Part shown: piece by piece, positions 44,929-57,055 of the stretch
Layout: the number at the start of each line of letters is the position of its first letter
Numbering within the stretch: the first letter of the stretch is position 1
Origin: Incurvaria masculella
Lineage: Eukaryota; Arthropoda; Insecta; Lepidoptera; Incurvariidae
Reading direction: 5' to 3'
Assembly: GCA_946894095.1 (NCBI GenBank)
Contig: OX335641.1
Location: 3,490,501 to 3,554,500 of the forward strand
Length of the DNA stretch: 64,000 nucleotides
Program-made: the position numbers and the translations under genes
Notes under the pieces: generated by a model
The model's database searches: none
Seen by the model: the letters and a program-made list of their open reading frames with translations, nothing else
What the model was told of the DNA's origin: nothing

Positions 44929-47730
44929 GTGGATCCACGCCGTCGATGCCTGTTAGATGGAACCACTAGTCTGACTGCTCAAGGTCAAGCAGTAATGGGT
45001 GCAGTTTCTAGTGTAAAGACTATCTCCGGATCATCACATTTCCACGAGCTACTCTCGACATACTCAGAGATAACACGGCCAGACGGAGCTCCCGAGCATA
45101 TCAAACATTCAACAAAACATTTCATTGAAACGACACCCGGGCCCCCGGTGTCCCTCAAGCCGCGCCGTCTGGCTCCTGATAAATTGAAAGCGGCACAAAA
45201 GGAATTCAATGCCATGATACGCCTGGGGATCGCACGGCCTTCCAAAAGTTGCTGGGCCTCCCCATTGCATATGGTACCTAAATCAGGCGACGAATGGAGG
45301 CCTTGTGGCGACTACCGAGGGTTGAACGCGAGAACGAAGCCTGATTCATATCCTGTACGTCACATACAAGACTTTTCACACGCACTACAAGGAAAAACTA
45401 TATTTTCTACAGTCGATCTAGTCCGTGCATTTAACCAGATACCCATCGCCGAGCAAGACATTCCAAAAACGGCAATAACAACACCATTTGGCCTTTTCGA
45501 ATTCACCTTTATGACCTTCGGACTGCGTAATGCCGCGCAAACGTTCCAGCGTTTCATCGACGAAGTACTGCAAGGCTTGGACTTCTGCTACGCCTACATC
45601 GACGACATTTTAATAGCTTCAACGTCCCCAGAAGAACATCTCAAACACCTGGACATACTTTTTCAACGTCTCAAGGAGTACGGAGTTGTCATAAATCCGT
45701 CAAAATGCAACTTCGGAAGAGCAGAAGTCAAATTCCTTGGATACTTGGTATCAGAAAATGGTACACGACCACTTCCTGATAAAGTGGAAGCAATCCAAAC
45801 GTACCCAATACCAACTAATATTAAAAAATTACGTCAGTTCCTGGGTATGTTAAATTTCTACCGGAGGTTCATACCAAAAGCAGCAGAACTGCAAGGCCCG
45901 CTGAATGATCTCCTCAAAGGTAATTTAAAGGGTCAGGCCCCAATCAATTGGACCACTGAAACCAGGGGAGTATTCGAGGCCTGCAAAGAAAGTCTCGTAC
46001 AAGCCGCGCTGCTAAGCCACCCAAAAATTGACGCTCCCCTGGCTATATTCTGCGATGCGTCTGATTATTCAATTGGCGCAGCTTTACACCAACTTGTCGA
46101 GGAGCAGTGGCAGCCCTTGGCGTTTTTCTCGAAGAAACTTTCACCTGCAGAGACCAAATATGGAGCCTATGATAGGGAACTACTTGCCATATATCTCTCG
46201 ATTAAGTATTTTCGCCATATGGTTGAAGGACGTGCGTTCACTGTATTCACCGATCAGAAGCCTCTTATCCATGCCTTTAAGCAGAAACCGGATAAATGTT
46301 CTCCACGGCAGTTCCGACACCTGGATTTTATCGGCCAATTTACCACCGATATAAGGCACATATCTGGGAAGGACAATGTGGTAGCCGACGCCTTATCACG
46401 GATAGAAGAACTGTCCCAAACCATCAACTTTGAAGAGCTGGCGTTATCTCAGCACTCAAATAAAGAGCTGAAGACATATCTACGGGAAGGATCTGCTTTG
46501 CAACTTAAACAAGTGCTGATACCTGGTACCACCGTAGCTGTCTTTTGCGACGTCTCCACGCCAACAGCAAGACCATTTTTGACTCCATCTTTTCGAAGAA
46601 CAGCATTTAACACAATTCATCAGCTGTCACACCCTGGCATCAAGTCTTCAGTGAAGCTCGTCACTCAACGTTATGTCTGGCCATCTGTCAAGTCGGACTG
46701 TAGACAGTGGGCTCGCAGCTGCATCGAATGCCAGAAAGCGAAAATATCCAGACACGTATCGTCTCCTCGGGGTGTGTTCACATCACCTTCAGCCAGATTT
46801 GAGCATGTCCATATCGACATAATTGTCATGCCGTACTCCGAGGGCTACCGATACTGTCTGACCTGCGTCGACCGATTCACGCGTTGGCCTGAAGCTATCC
46901 CAATCGAAAACCAAGAAGCACCGACTGTTGCACGTGCGTTCTACGATAACTGGATCGCACGTTATGGCACGCCTCTGCGCATTACAACAGACCAAGGCAC
47001 ACAATTTATGTCCCACCTGTTCAAGCAGCTCAGCAGCTTGACAGGTTCGACCCAAATAAGGACCACAGCATACCACCCAGCTGCAAACGGAATGGTTGAG
47101 CGTTTCCATAGACAATTAAAAGCCGCTATTAAGTGTCACAACAACAATCGCTGGACCGAAGTTCTTCCGACGGTTCTACTTGGAATTCGTTCAGCCTGGA
47201 AAGAAGACTTACAAGCTACCTCAGCAGAACTTCTGTATGGTGAAACAATTCGTTTGCCCGGCGAATTTCTCTCTCCTCGCTCTACATATCAAGAAGCAGG
47301 GGAGCCAGCAGAGTTCATAAAACACCTGAGAGAAAACATGGGAGAATTACGTCCAGTGGTTGCATGTCAACATGGCCAAAAGAAGACCTTCGTATTTAAA
47401 GATCTTGCCACGACTGGGCATGTCTTCGTTAGATGCGATGGACAACAAGGACCACTGCAGCATCCTTATAATGGACCTTTCTCCGTCATCAGCAGGAACG
47501 AGAAGACTTTTGTCATTAGAGTCCGCAACCGAGATGTTACCATTTCAATCGACCGCCTGAAGCCAGCCTTCATAATGCCTGAAGAGCACACCACGGAGGC
47601 TCCAGTCAGTTCCACCAGTCCAGAGGGAAGTGATCACCAGAAAACCAACAAAACAATTGCAGAACCTCCAGCAACGAGAGCCGGCCGTCGGGTTCGGTTT
47701 CCAGATCGTCTGCAAGCTGGTTACTCGTGA
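44929..47730 (+). pseudogene. 5'-truncated pol copy created by the duplication
   Basis: 934 codons' worth of frame continuing to the pol stop, corresponding to residues 121-1053 of the complete pol. Protease and gag are missing, and the first codon is GTG (Val121), not a real start. RT, RNase H and integrase motifs are all present and differ from the intact copy only at Ser933 to Cys. With no LTR or promoter of the element upstream, it should not be expressed as an element protein. Confidence 0.88.
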
Positions 47731-48021
47731 TCTAGCTCGATCACTGGCAGGGGGGTACTGTGGGGGCTGCGCGCCTCCACTACCTGCTACCAGACGGATC
47801 CTTCAACATCTGGCCACATGGCATGCGGCCAGGCAGTGAGAGTTCGTCGCCGGTCGACTCAACACGACTCCGGACAAACGCGTAAAATACATTGTACAAT
47901 CATACATCAAATCGTCAACAAATCTAACAATAAATATATAATACCGTAAACTGTGTTTAGCATCATTCAAACCCACAAATTAGGTGTATCGATACGCCAA
48001 ATAGGACGCCGGTAACATCAT

Positions 48022-48183
48022 CACCTCCGGCAGCCGTCACCCAGCATCACGACCGACTCACCGCGTCACACTGGGCACCTCCGGCAGCCGTCACCCAGCA
48101 TCACGACCGACTCACCGCGTCGCACTGGGCACCTCCGGCGCTCCGTCATCCAGCACCACGACCGACTCACCGCGTTACACTGG
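48022..48183 (+). repeat. 54-bp minisatellite in unit 2
   Basis: Same three units as at 43144-43305. Confidence 0.85.
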
Positions 48184-48258
48184 ACACTGACGATCAGCAC
48201 CGAAACGAGCAGCAATATCGTCTTCATGGCAACTTGCCATTCGACTGGGGGAAAGTGA

Positions 48259-48502
48259 TGTAGCGACCTAGCGCCCTCTACTGAGAGCTGCTAGTTTCGC
48301 ATGCCACAAATGCGACCAACAGATGCAATAGAAGCTAGTTAACATGGCGGGCGCTAGATGGCGCTACCAACCTGAAGTCTATATCGCACTAACGAAGTTT
48401 CCCAGCGAGATAACACATATACAACATTCAAATCACGCCTAGAGGAGAGCAGCTGCGCAGCCGTGGGTCTCAAGACCTGACCCACCTTTTCATCTCTCCA
48501 CA
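48259..48502 (+). repeat. 3' LTR in unit 2
   Basis: Third identical LTR in the window. It is followed by the same flank (GCTGTGTCCGG) as the original 3' LTR, which shows that it arose by duplication of DNA, not by a second insertion. Confidence 0.92.
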
Positions 48503-49801
48503 GCTGTGTCCGGCATGATGCTAGGAAACGGGTGGTGTTTGTGAAGACTGGTCTTTTCCAATTAGCAACATGTTAGATTGCGGGCATAGTCTTTTCAAAA
48601 TAAACTGACATTTGTCATGAATTGTTGATTTAGTTAGTTAGTTAGCGTAATTACCGGGATTTTCCCCTATCATGAATGATAAATACTTTCCATTCATGTT
48701 ACAAGTAATTAAAATGTTTTATTTACACAAAACGGGCACCAATGGTTGCACATATAATAAGTGGGTCAGAATATGGCACTTCGCAGATAATTTGATTATA
48801 TACAGCCGCGGCTCGACTACTAAACTTTATGCAAAACTACAGTTATTCGGACGTGCGCGTGCAGCGGGCAGCAGCCTGCGTGACCGCATCTGATATCGCG
48901 CGCGGGTCGAGTTCACTAGCTCCGAGCTACCATAATGTCAGGTAGGTGCGACGCGCATCCTTGCTTCATCCAGCTTTCAGTCCGGGTATGTGCGAGAGGA
49001 CCATTGCTTCGGCGGTACTTGAAGCCGTAACTTACGCGGGTTTAACGGCTGAAGATGAAGCCCATGTGAGGATCCGAAACGTCGAGTAGCACGGTTAGCT
49101 GCCAAATTAAACATTACAGGTATTTAGAAGTTGATGTTGAGGGAAAAACTTTACTATACTATCCTTTGACCTTCGTATCAGCCAAGAACAATAACTCGCT
49201 GAGTGTTTAACTAAGCAAAACCCATGCAACGAGCCCGCAGTAATTGTCCAGTCACTATGAAATCAAGTGTAAGTTTGTGGGGTAAACATTACTATGAAGG
49301 ACGTGAAGCATTAGAAAACTATCTTACAATAAGCGAATGTTTCAATTTACCTTTTCTATTTCTATGTAAAGACCCATATGCGATTATGGCGACACTGGTA
49401 CTGATTGCGAATTATGAACATTCTGCGTCAAGCCTTCAAGTAATAACAACACCTCCTTAAAAGCGTACCGCTCTGTTCGGATTTCTTGAAGAGGTTTCCT
49501 ATTTTTAGATGCCCCTAAGTATTAAGAAAAAATACAATTTATGAGTCATACTGAATGTGCATCGTGTCTGCAACCGGCAGCATTGTGATGAACACAATAT
49601 CTAAATTTGAATCTGATGGCTTTTTGTGTCTTCCGGCGTTTCTCAGTCGTCTATCTTTTGATGTTAAATCTAAGATGCAAATTACTTATAAGCTCGCCGG
49701 TGCTGTTGAAGTGTACTATCCTGTTCTCTCAATTTAGTGAATATTATGATGGTCGTTTTTAGTGAATATTACGAATAGTATTTGATTTGGCTTTATTCGA
49801 A
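48503..49801. other. Host flank carried in the duplication, copy 2
   Basis: Repeat of 43625-44923. No difference was noticed by eye. Confidence 0.5.
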
Positions 49802-50429
49802 GGTGAAGCTTTTTCACCGCACTACAAGAACGCGAGAAAACGACGAGTGAACGTTATTCCGAGGGTCTGCGAGGCCGAAATAGATACATCGAGAGCACTC
49901 GAGCTACACTTGCATGGTCTCTCGCGAAGCTGCCACCAAGTCGACACAGACAACACTCGAAAAACTCTAGTGTCATCGACCGTGAGTCCGCTCTTTCGAA
50001 CTCCGTTTTTGTGCGGGAGTTATTACCTTCGGCCGAAGTGCCATAACATTTCGTCTGTTAACGTGTTTGTATCTAAACGTTTTAGCGCGATGATGATTTC
50101 ATTGCAACGGGCGTTCCGAATCCCACTTGACCTCGGCCGCGATCGAACGGAGATGATGTTTTTATAGAGCTCACTTCCTCGGTTGCGAGGCGTATCGTTA
50201 GAATCGCATCAGCTCGCCGACGTACCCCGTTATGTGAGGTGCGGACCGTCGGATGGACGGACGGACGAAGGTCGGCTAGATCAAGGTCGGGTCGCGCCCG
50301 CATTCGCCGACAATCCGATCGTTTCGACCTTTAATATCCGGTTGCACCTCCATTGATCGATTCATCGATCGGCGGCTAGAGTTTGCCCATACGCAAACGC
50401 AGAGTTTTGCAGATCTTTTTGTGTGGAGT
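49802..50429. other. Non-coding stretch after the duplication
   Basis: Unique sequence. The ORF 49787-50167 spans the end of the duplication and has no motif, so it is not called. Confidence 0.35.
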
Positions 50430-50433
50430 CCAA

Positions 50434-50760
50434 TATAAATAGAAGAAACTGACGACGAATCGCTTTCCGCGGCATTGTGCTCGCACGGAGCGAGCGGTGG
50501 TGGCCGTGTCGTCGCGGTCCGCTTGCCGCGCTGATAGCCAGTACCGCTATCGTCGAAACTGGCGACGGCGACACGGCACGCAGCGCCCCGGGACCCGACA
50601 CCGGCGTCGCTTCTGTGGCCGCGTCAGTAGATCTATCCGGAGATATCACTTGTGCACGTAACAGAAGCCGAAATCCCGCCTGGAACGCGACGGTTGCGTA
50701 ACGGTGTCACCTCTCATCTCTGATCTTCCGGTCGATCGGCGTCGCTTCGGATGTTCAGAT
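50434..50760 (+). promoter_or_regulatory. TATA-like site followed by GC-rich block
   Basis: TATAAATAG at 50434-50442 lies just upstream of a CpG-rich stretch (50460-50700), an arrangement expected of a core promoter and 5' exon. A 74-codon frame (50477-50701) starts with a non-ATG codon, so no protein is claimed. Confidence 0.3.
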
Positions 50761-51554
50761 CGTTTATCGGCTCTGCCGCTTGACGGAGAGCACAAACCGA
50801 AGTCGTAATAAGTTACGTATTTCAAAAACGAATAGTACCACAGTTTCAATGATGAGGTGGACGATATTGTTTTTTACGAATTTCTCCTTTACTGTACATA
50901 CATGCATCATTGAAAAATTCATCCGTGGTTGCCTAAAAGTAGCCTTGTTCTCTGCATATTACAGTTTACGTAGATATCCTGCCCTAATCACGAGTGAAAA
51001 AGTTTTTACTTATTCCTTGTTCTTACTCGTGCCTAATATCGTCAAATATTTCCATAGAAGCGTCATCTTTTTGAAACTACGTGGCGGATGAGAGCTAAAC
51101 GAAAAAAAAATGTCTGGACCACACGGACACTTCTGCTGTCAATTCAGTCCTCCCGTCAATCGTGTATTTAACTTAACTCTTTTCGGATTTGTTTTGGAAG
51201 TTCGTTGTAGAAGTTAATGCTATTATAGTGAAGGCTTTTCTTATTTTTACTTGTGCAATGTTTTTTTTGTGTAACATTACCCTTATTCCTAGTTTCATGT
51301 TTATGTATTTGTTCATTAAAGTCTGATGGATTCATTCTCACGTGCAACGCAGTCTTCTTTATGTAGATGTCGTATAGCGTCGCTAGTACAATTCATTTAT
51401 TTAAACTTATTGATAGTCAAACTAGGTACACTAAGTTACATCATAAAGATCCTAGAAGTACATAATATACAGCGAAAAAAGTGCCTACCGGTTGTCCTAC
51501 GTATTATATGTTTTTACTTTGTAGGACTTGAATGGTTGAAACCTACTGTTTCAT
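50761..51554. other. Non-coding stretch with a small shared repeat
   Basis: No gene. 51391-51452 is the partner of 11592-11650 (ATTTATTTAAACTT, then TAGTCAAACTA, then ACTAAGTTACATCA). Confidence 0.4.
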
Positions 51555-51752
51555 CCGGGAATCTAGACCCCCCTGAAGATTTACGTGTGTTCAGAACCAT
51601 GGGATAGTTCGCATTCCTGACGAAATGCACTTATCCAAATCCCCTTATTCATGCAATAAAGAATTGTGCATGAATGAGGTGGGGACTGCACCCAAGACCA
51701 CTAGCATGAGAAGCAAGAGCCGACCACTGAGCTACGAACCTCTCATAAAAAT
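51555..51752 (-). repeat. tRNA-derived SINE, head half
   Basis: On the minus strand the A box GTAGCTCAGTGGTCGG (about 51725-51740) and B-box-like GGGTGCAGTCCCC (about 51679) precede a body start with AAGTGCATTTCGTCAGGAAT and CCATGGTTCTGAACAC. The second half is missing. This is the best preserved A box of the family. Confidence 0.65.
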
Positions 51753-54038
51753 AGTTACCGCCACCTCAGATGCCATTACATACAGAAAGTGTAGTTACAA
51801 GACAAATATACAAAAAAATAATTTAGTTTTAATCACATTTCAAGCCACTTTCAAGCACAGTCATCATCACATCAAGCAAATGAAAACAGCAGAATACCAA
51901 TCCGCAGGGTTCCACCAGACAAACCACATCTAGCAGCAACTCGCATCGCTCCTCGACGGCACCTGCGTATGTTTGCAACTTTACCTTCCAAAATTCCCTC
52001 ATTATAATACAATTAGGTATATCTAGAGCAGCCGCCCTGGCCAGCAGCCACTGGCCACTGTGATTATGTAATAGTTTCTGGTGCAGAGAGGACGGTATTA
52101 ATGGTCAGGAGATGAAAAGTACGCGCAGCGGACCTCGAATATTCATCATCAATCAAATGTTTTAACAGAATCTTCTTTTGGAATGCCATTCGCAATTCGC
52201 TTACACCTTGCAATGTTGGTTTGTTGTTGGTGTTTATTTGTTTAGAGAAGTAGCTGTCTTTAATTAATGTAAATGCATGTACGTGGATCATACTCTACTG
52301 ATCCTTGCTGCTGAAAACTTAAAGAGAAAAAGCGTGCCGAAATTAATCCGAGCAGATCCAAGACCTATCTGCTAATTGATCAGCTGGAATCGGTACTCGT
52401 TGGAATGTCCCAAGCAAGTCTAAGACAAGAAACCTTGGGCACGGTTGTTGATGCTGACCGTGGTTTGGATTAAGTTTAATAAAGAACGAAGAGCGGCTGA
52501 GAGATGTTTCCAAATTACCTGGACAATATAACTACTCCATATGGAGAAACTTCCAATTCGGGTCGGTTCCTTTATGGACATATGTTTGCAAGAAGAGATA
52601 AAAATAAACATGGCAAGTTAATAACACGGTTTTACATAAACTACAAATACGTTGTGTGGCAGCCTTACCACGCAATTAAATAAGTGCTGGGTTAAGTCGG
52701 ACTTAATACAGTTACGCTAAAATAAGCGATCTAGACTAGACGGAACTGGGCAGCAGCACGGGTCACTGGACCCTCTCTCATAAGGTTCCAGAATGTGTGA
52801 AGTGGGCCACGTGTGCGAACGGTAGGAATACGAAACGTTCGCTCCATGCACGCAACAACCCAAGTTTGGTGCGATCCGTTGCAAGATGCAAACAGTGCGC
52901 TGCACTCTGAAGGGGCAGGACAAGAATTAGCGTGCGCTAAGGTTTGCGAATTGTTTTTATGGCATACGCACGCTTTCACATAATAGGTGACGCCCTTGGA
53001 CTTTCAAACATTCACGTAAACCATGTCGGCCGGCATGTGATTTTTGACACCATGTTTGAAGGACCCCAGGTAAATACCTGGGCAAACGCCTTCCACAGTT
53101 TGCCAATCCTATAGATTCGGGATCTAGAGGAACAATGTGTTCTTATTTTGAGACTCACAGTGAATAGTTGCGTTCATTACGCGTTTAGAGATCCTAGAAA
53201 GGCGACGGCGAAATCGCATGCACCTCCTAAAACAGTGTATGGTGTCCGGTATTTACATATGTTCTTCGATTACGGCTATTACGAATTCAACCTACAGGGA
53301 GCATATTACTTATGTGTTCATGGTAAGTTGTTCATTTTGTGGAAACACCAGATCGCGTCTCATCATTCTAAGTCCGGCGCCTAGTTCATGCAATGCATAG
53401 ATGCAAGTTGGACGACGTTAGATGCGGCACGAGCAACGCTACTCCAAACTCGTACTGAATAATGCATGACACGAAAATCGGATAAAGCGAACACAAACCG
53501 CGCTCCGGTACTAGCGTTTCGCTCTCGCTGGCGGCGAAAGGTTTGCACGCTTTTCAGGAAACGCTGCGCGCTCTATCTCCTCTTCGCATCTCCCATGAAC
53601 AACACTCACTACCGCGTCGGAAAATCGCGATGTGTTCATTCCGCGACGGTCGAAAGTGCGGACTGCGGACTGGACTAACGTTCCGAATCGGTAGCTCGGA
53701 CAGGCGCAACGGAGATAAGCGAATCCGCCCAGGTCCTCGATGATTTAATGGATCGAGTAATGATGCCCGTACTCGTATTCAATCGGACACCCGCGCAGCG
53801 GGATGGGCAGGGGGGCACAGCGCATAGGCGGCGCGGGCCCCGGAAGAGAAACGCAACCTTCGATAACTTTATTAACCTTTTCACGTCTGGTGCGTCATAA
53901 CATTGTATCCAGATAAACTACGCTATGTAAGATTGGTAAGGTTTTAGTAAGGTGCAGAAGATGAATAATTTTATTTCACACCGTAACTTTTAAGCGCCCC
54001 GTTGGATTGGGACAACGCCTGCGGTTTAATGTGACGTA
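51753..54038. other. Non-coding stretch
   Basis: No gene recognised. The near-palindrome CCCAGGTAAATACCTGGG is at about 53065-53082. A GC-rich patch lies at 53500-53850. ORFs at 53.1-53.8 kb overlap in several frames and have no motif. Confidence 0.35.
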
Positions 54039-54198
54039 AGGCCGAGTGCACGAAAGAACAAAAAATCAAAATCAACGTCAAAGTATGATCAAACACGTCA
54101 CTTTGTGTGGACAGTATGGAAGGAACTCTATGCGGGTCACTAAAAGTGACGTGTTTGAACATTGATTAACTCAGCCGTTTCTTCGTGCAACCGGGGCG
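54039..54198 (+). mobile_element. 160-bp MITE, copy 1
   Basis: The ends GGCCGAGTGCACGAAA and TCTTCGTGCAACCGGGGC are imperfect inverted repeats. Inner arms AAACACGTCACTTTGTG and CACTAAAAGTGACGTGTTT also pair. An inverted copy of about 93% identity lies at 56856-57014. Confidence 0.65.
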
Positions 54199-54284
54199 TA
54201 GACTCAAAATCCAGGTTGCCTGCTTCTTTGTTATTTTAAAATAATGTAAGTCACGTTGCGGTTTGGAACTCGCGGAAACCGTAG

Positions 54285-54470
54285 GTTCTTACTATCATAA
54301 CGGTAGGTGTCAGTCACCTATTCTATAAAGAATCTTGCAAAAGGATGCATGTAAATGCATGTGCCCACTAGGTGCAATAGGTTCTGGCATGGCACTTACT
54401 TCCGACAGGAAAGCGGAGTGTTGAGCTAATATCATGACGGTCAGGTGTGGTATATTATTATCGAGGCTGA
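54285..54470 (+). repeat. SINE fragment (3' half)
   Basis: GGTTCTGGCATGGCACTTAC and GAGCTAATATCATGACGGT match the distal body of the family in plus orientation. Confidence 0.45.
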
Positions 54471-54543
54471 CATATTGTAACCGCCCTTTTCAAAATACAT
54501 ACTTCAGAATGTTGATCCTATGTGAAATCTTCCGTTACTTGCA

Positions 54544-54681
54544 GGTGACTTCCGGCCTTTTTAAAATAACCGATTCAATTCCCCGTCAGGTCCCTGGTCA
54601 GGTTGAGTAAATCACTCGCTCAAAGCGACTACAGCACGTACTTGGTGCAGCACCGCTGGTGCATGCAAATATTCAGAGGTA
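54544..54681 (+). other. Possible exon between good splice sites
   Basis: TTCCGTTACTTGCAG precedes and TTCAGAG|GTAAGTG follows, both near consensus. All three frames contain stops within the roughly 138 bp, so it would have to be non-coding or terminal. Weak. Confidence 0.18.
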
Positions 54682-54689
54682 AGTGTACC

Positions 54690-55358
54690 AGCTTCAATCA
54701 TATTCGAGCATACTACAAACTACAGCGCCGAGCTTCTTAAACAACCAATATTACTATACCATAAAATTATTGCTATTGTACAAAGCCGAGAAACCAAGTT
54801 ATTTTCATCCTCTCGCTTACGCCCTCGCCGATTAGTTGTGGAAAACAAAAGGCAATCTATTCACTACACTTCTATGAGCTATGAAATACGGCACATCATT
54901 TTGACGGAAACAAAATAGAAAGACATTACCATTTCTAGCTTTGTGGCCACCAGTCAATTTGTGACCATCTGTTCTTAGAAACTTTGAGGCTTTCTAAATC
55001 AATTTCAAGTAAGCAAAGTTGAAGAGTGATATATTGATAAAAAGCTGTGCATCTGATGAGATTATTACAAACTAAAAGATCGCAATTCACGAATGGTAGC
55101 CATAGCCACCGAAACGATTTTACATGTGTAGTTAATCAAAATATTTCTGCACGTTTTGTTTTTTTTTTAAAATCAAAACTGAGTTAAATTAAGTCAGCAA
55201 TCTAGAATATATTTTTTTTTTCTGAAAGGACGCAAAAACAAAATCGGTACAGGCATAGATAATTTTTAAATGATGTTAGATACATGACATCAGCGACACA
55301 GCGGTTTTAATAAGTTTTACTACGTTTGTAAGGAGCGATGTTTGTAAGGACGATAATT
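54690..55358. other. Non-coding stretch
   Basis: AT-rich. Nothing recognised. Confidence 0.4.
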
Positions 55359-55664
55359 GGGTGATCAAGTTCCATACAATGGCTCGTGCCTGTTTCCTCA
55401 GTTAAATTATGGAATATTTTTCTTAAATTTCGCACATTGAACAAACTGAGAGCCGGTCTTTATTTTTTTATTTTTTATTTAAATAACACTTATATCCATG
55501 ATATAAGCCCTTAAAATTTTGATGCAAATCTTTAGAGACCCATTTAATGGATATTAGATAAGTTGTCAAAAAAATCAAACGTATTCTGTGCAAAATTTCA
55601 GAACAATATTTCTTTATTTGACTGAGCAAACAGGAACGAGCCATTGTATAGAACTAGATCACCT
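55359..55664. mobile_element. About 305-bp foldback MITE with ~60-bp arms
   Basis: The left arm GGTGATCAAGTTCCATACAA...TGGCTCGTGCCTGTTTCCTC and the right arm, ending CCATTGTATAGAACTAGATC then ACC, are reverse complements with about eight mismatches over 60 bp. The interior is AT-rich and non-coding. Confidence 0.7.
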
Positions 55665-55944
55665 CATTATCATCTTAATTATAGGAAGCTTACGGTGGCG
55701 GCCCAAATTTAACATTATCTCGTTCACATGCGAACATGGTTAACATATCATATACAAACCACGGTTCCTATTCACTTGATATTTGCTATCTAAACGTTCT
55801 AAACTAAATTAAGTAAATTGTAACTGGGGTTTTAAAATGATTAGAAAATTTATGGAGGAGCGTAATTTTAAGATTCCATAGATCCCATTTTAAGAAAGGT
55901 TATTTTAAAATATTCGTGAAGTACCGGGGCTCTGAGATTTGAAG

Positions 55945-56075
55945 AAACTAAAATCAAAATCAAAATCAAAATCAAAATCAAATCTTTATTGCCGTTTTTT
56001 GCTTAGGGATATGTATTGGCTCACTCTTAAGAGGTACGTTAGTCAAGCTAAAACTGCCTGGGTAGGCGTGCAATA
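55945..56075 (-). repeat. Hexamer repeat and adjoining retroelement tail
   Basis: (AAAATC)n at 55950-55984. On the minus strand this reads AATAAAGATTTGATTTTG..., a simple tail after an AATAAA-like signal, as at the 3' end of many insect LINEs or SINEs. The adjoining 90 bp would be the end of its 3' UTR. Confidence 0.5.
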
Positions 56076-56145
56076 TTTATTTATTTATTTCTTCGAACAT
56101 ATTCTCAAGATTACAAACTATGCAAGGATCAAGTATACATTTTAA

Positions 56146-56617
56146 GGGCCTGGTACTAGCCAAATCGCAAAGTTAGACGAGGCACCCCAAGTAAACTAAC
56201 TAAGTCTGACGATTATAAGTGTCATCCTTACAATATATGATTCCTTGCCTAGGAATCGAATGATTTTCGTTAATGTATGTTTCCTTTTTCTATACAAAAT
56301 ACATTGCGGAAACGGTGTCCATTTCCGAACTTTTTTGACTAAATGTAGAAATCTAAAAGCAAATGGAATTTTTTGTTTATGCATATATGCTGTTTTTGCT
56401 TATATCTAGAAATCGAATGACTTTCAGATTTCTAATGAGAAAAATCAACTTTTTTTATTTTTATTATTATTTAAATAAATGATGGAATAAAAAAATATTA
56501 ACAATCCATTATCAGTCTGGAGTTCTATTTGGATTTGCTGAAGCGTTTCACTACATATTATTACATTTGTTAAAAAGTGCATTTGTATGGCGCGAGTAGT
56601 TGGCTAGTCCTAGCGCC
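56146..56617 (+). mobile_element. 472-bp MITE, copy 2 (TTAA-flanked)
   Basis: Same length, ends and orientation as 1561-2032, flanked by TTAA at 56142-56145 and 56618-56621. Two differences noticed: GTCTAGG/GCCTAGG near the start and AAATTTAG/AAATGTAG in the middle. The near identity implies recent transposition of both from one source. Confidence 0.78.
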
Positions 56618-56855
56618 TTAACATAATGATCAACATACTTATATCTAAAAAATAACATATCTTCGAAACATTTAATCTTAATTGTAATACTGTAAGTAAG
56701 ACTGCTGCCTACAAAAGAATAGATTCTGAGTAGTAGGCAGCTGATTCCGACATTTTTCTACTATAATATAAACTGTGTTGCACTGCGTCTAGGTAGTTAT
56801 AGGCTGCAATCGTTTTTCAGAGGCCGCGCGTTATTTCGTGTATGTTTAAGTCTAA

Positions 56856-57014
56856 GCCCCGGTTGCACGAAGAGACTGCCGAGTTAATCAATGTTCAAAC
56901 ACGTCACTTTTAGTGAACAGCATAGAGTTCCTTCCATACTGTCCATACAAAGTGGCGTGTTTCATCGTACGTTGACGTTGATTTTGATTTTTTGTCCTTT
57001 CGTGCACTCGGCCC
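56856..57014 (-). mobile_element. 160-bp MITE, copy 2
   Basis: Inverted copy of 54039-54198. It starts GCCCCGGTTGCACGAAGAGA and ends CGTGCACTCGGCC. Its end lies about 40 bp from the LINE fragment that follows. Confidence 0.65.
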
Positions 57015-57055
57015 TTACAAAAGCATTTTTTAAGAGTTAGGTATTCTTTGTTAGG

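Larger units (their letters stand above)
44924..49801 (+). repeat. Tandem duplication, unit 2 (4,878 bp)
   Basis: Second unit: truncated pol, minisatellite, 3' LTR and host flank. After 49801 the sequence diverges from unit 1 and continues into unique DNA (GGTGAAGC). Confidence 0.93.

Noticed and set aside
44929..47730. Second independent gypsy insertion
   Set aside because: It lacks a 5' LTR, gag and protease, and its downstream flank is identical to that of the first element, so it is a DNA duplication.
49787..50167. 126-codon ORF across the end of the duplication
   Set aside because: It starts inside the duplicated flank, crosses the junction and has no motif.
55939..56145. Lys/Ser-repeat ORF
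   Set aside because: It is a translation of the (AAAATC)n simple repeat.
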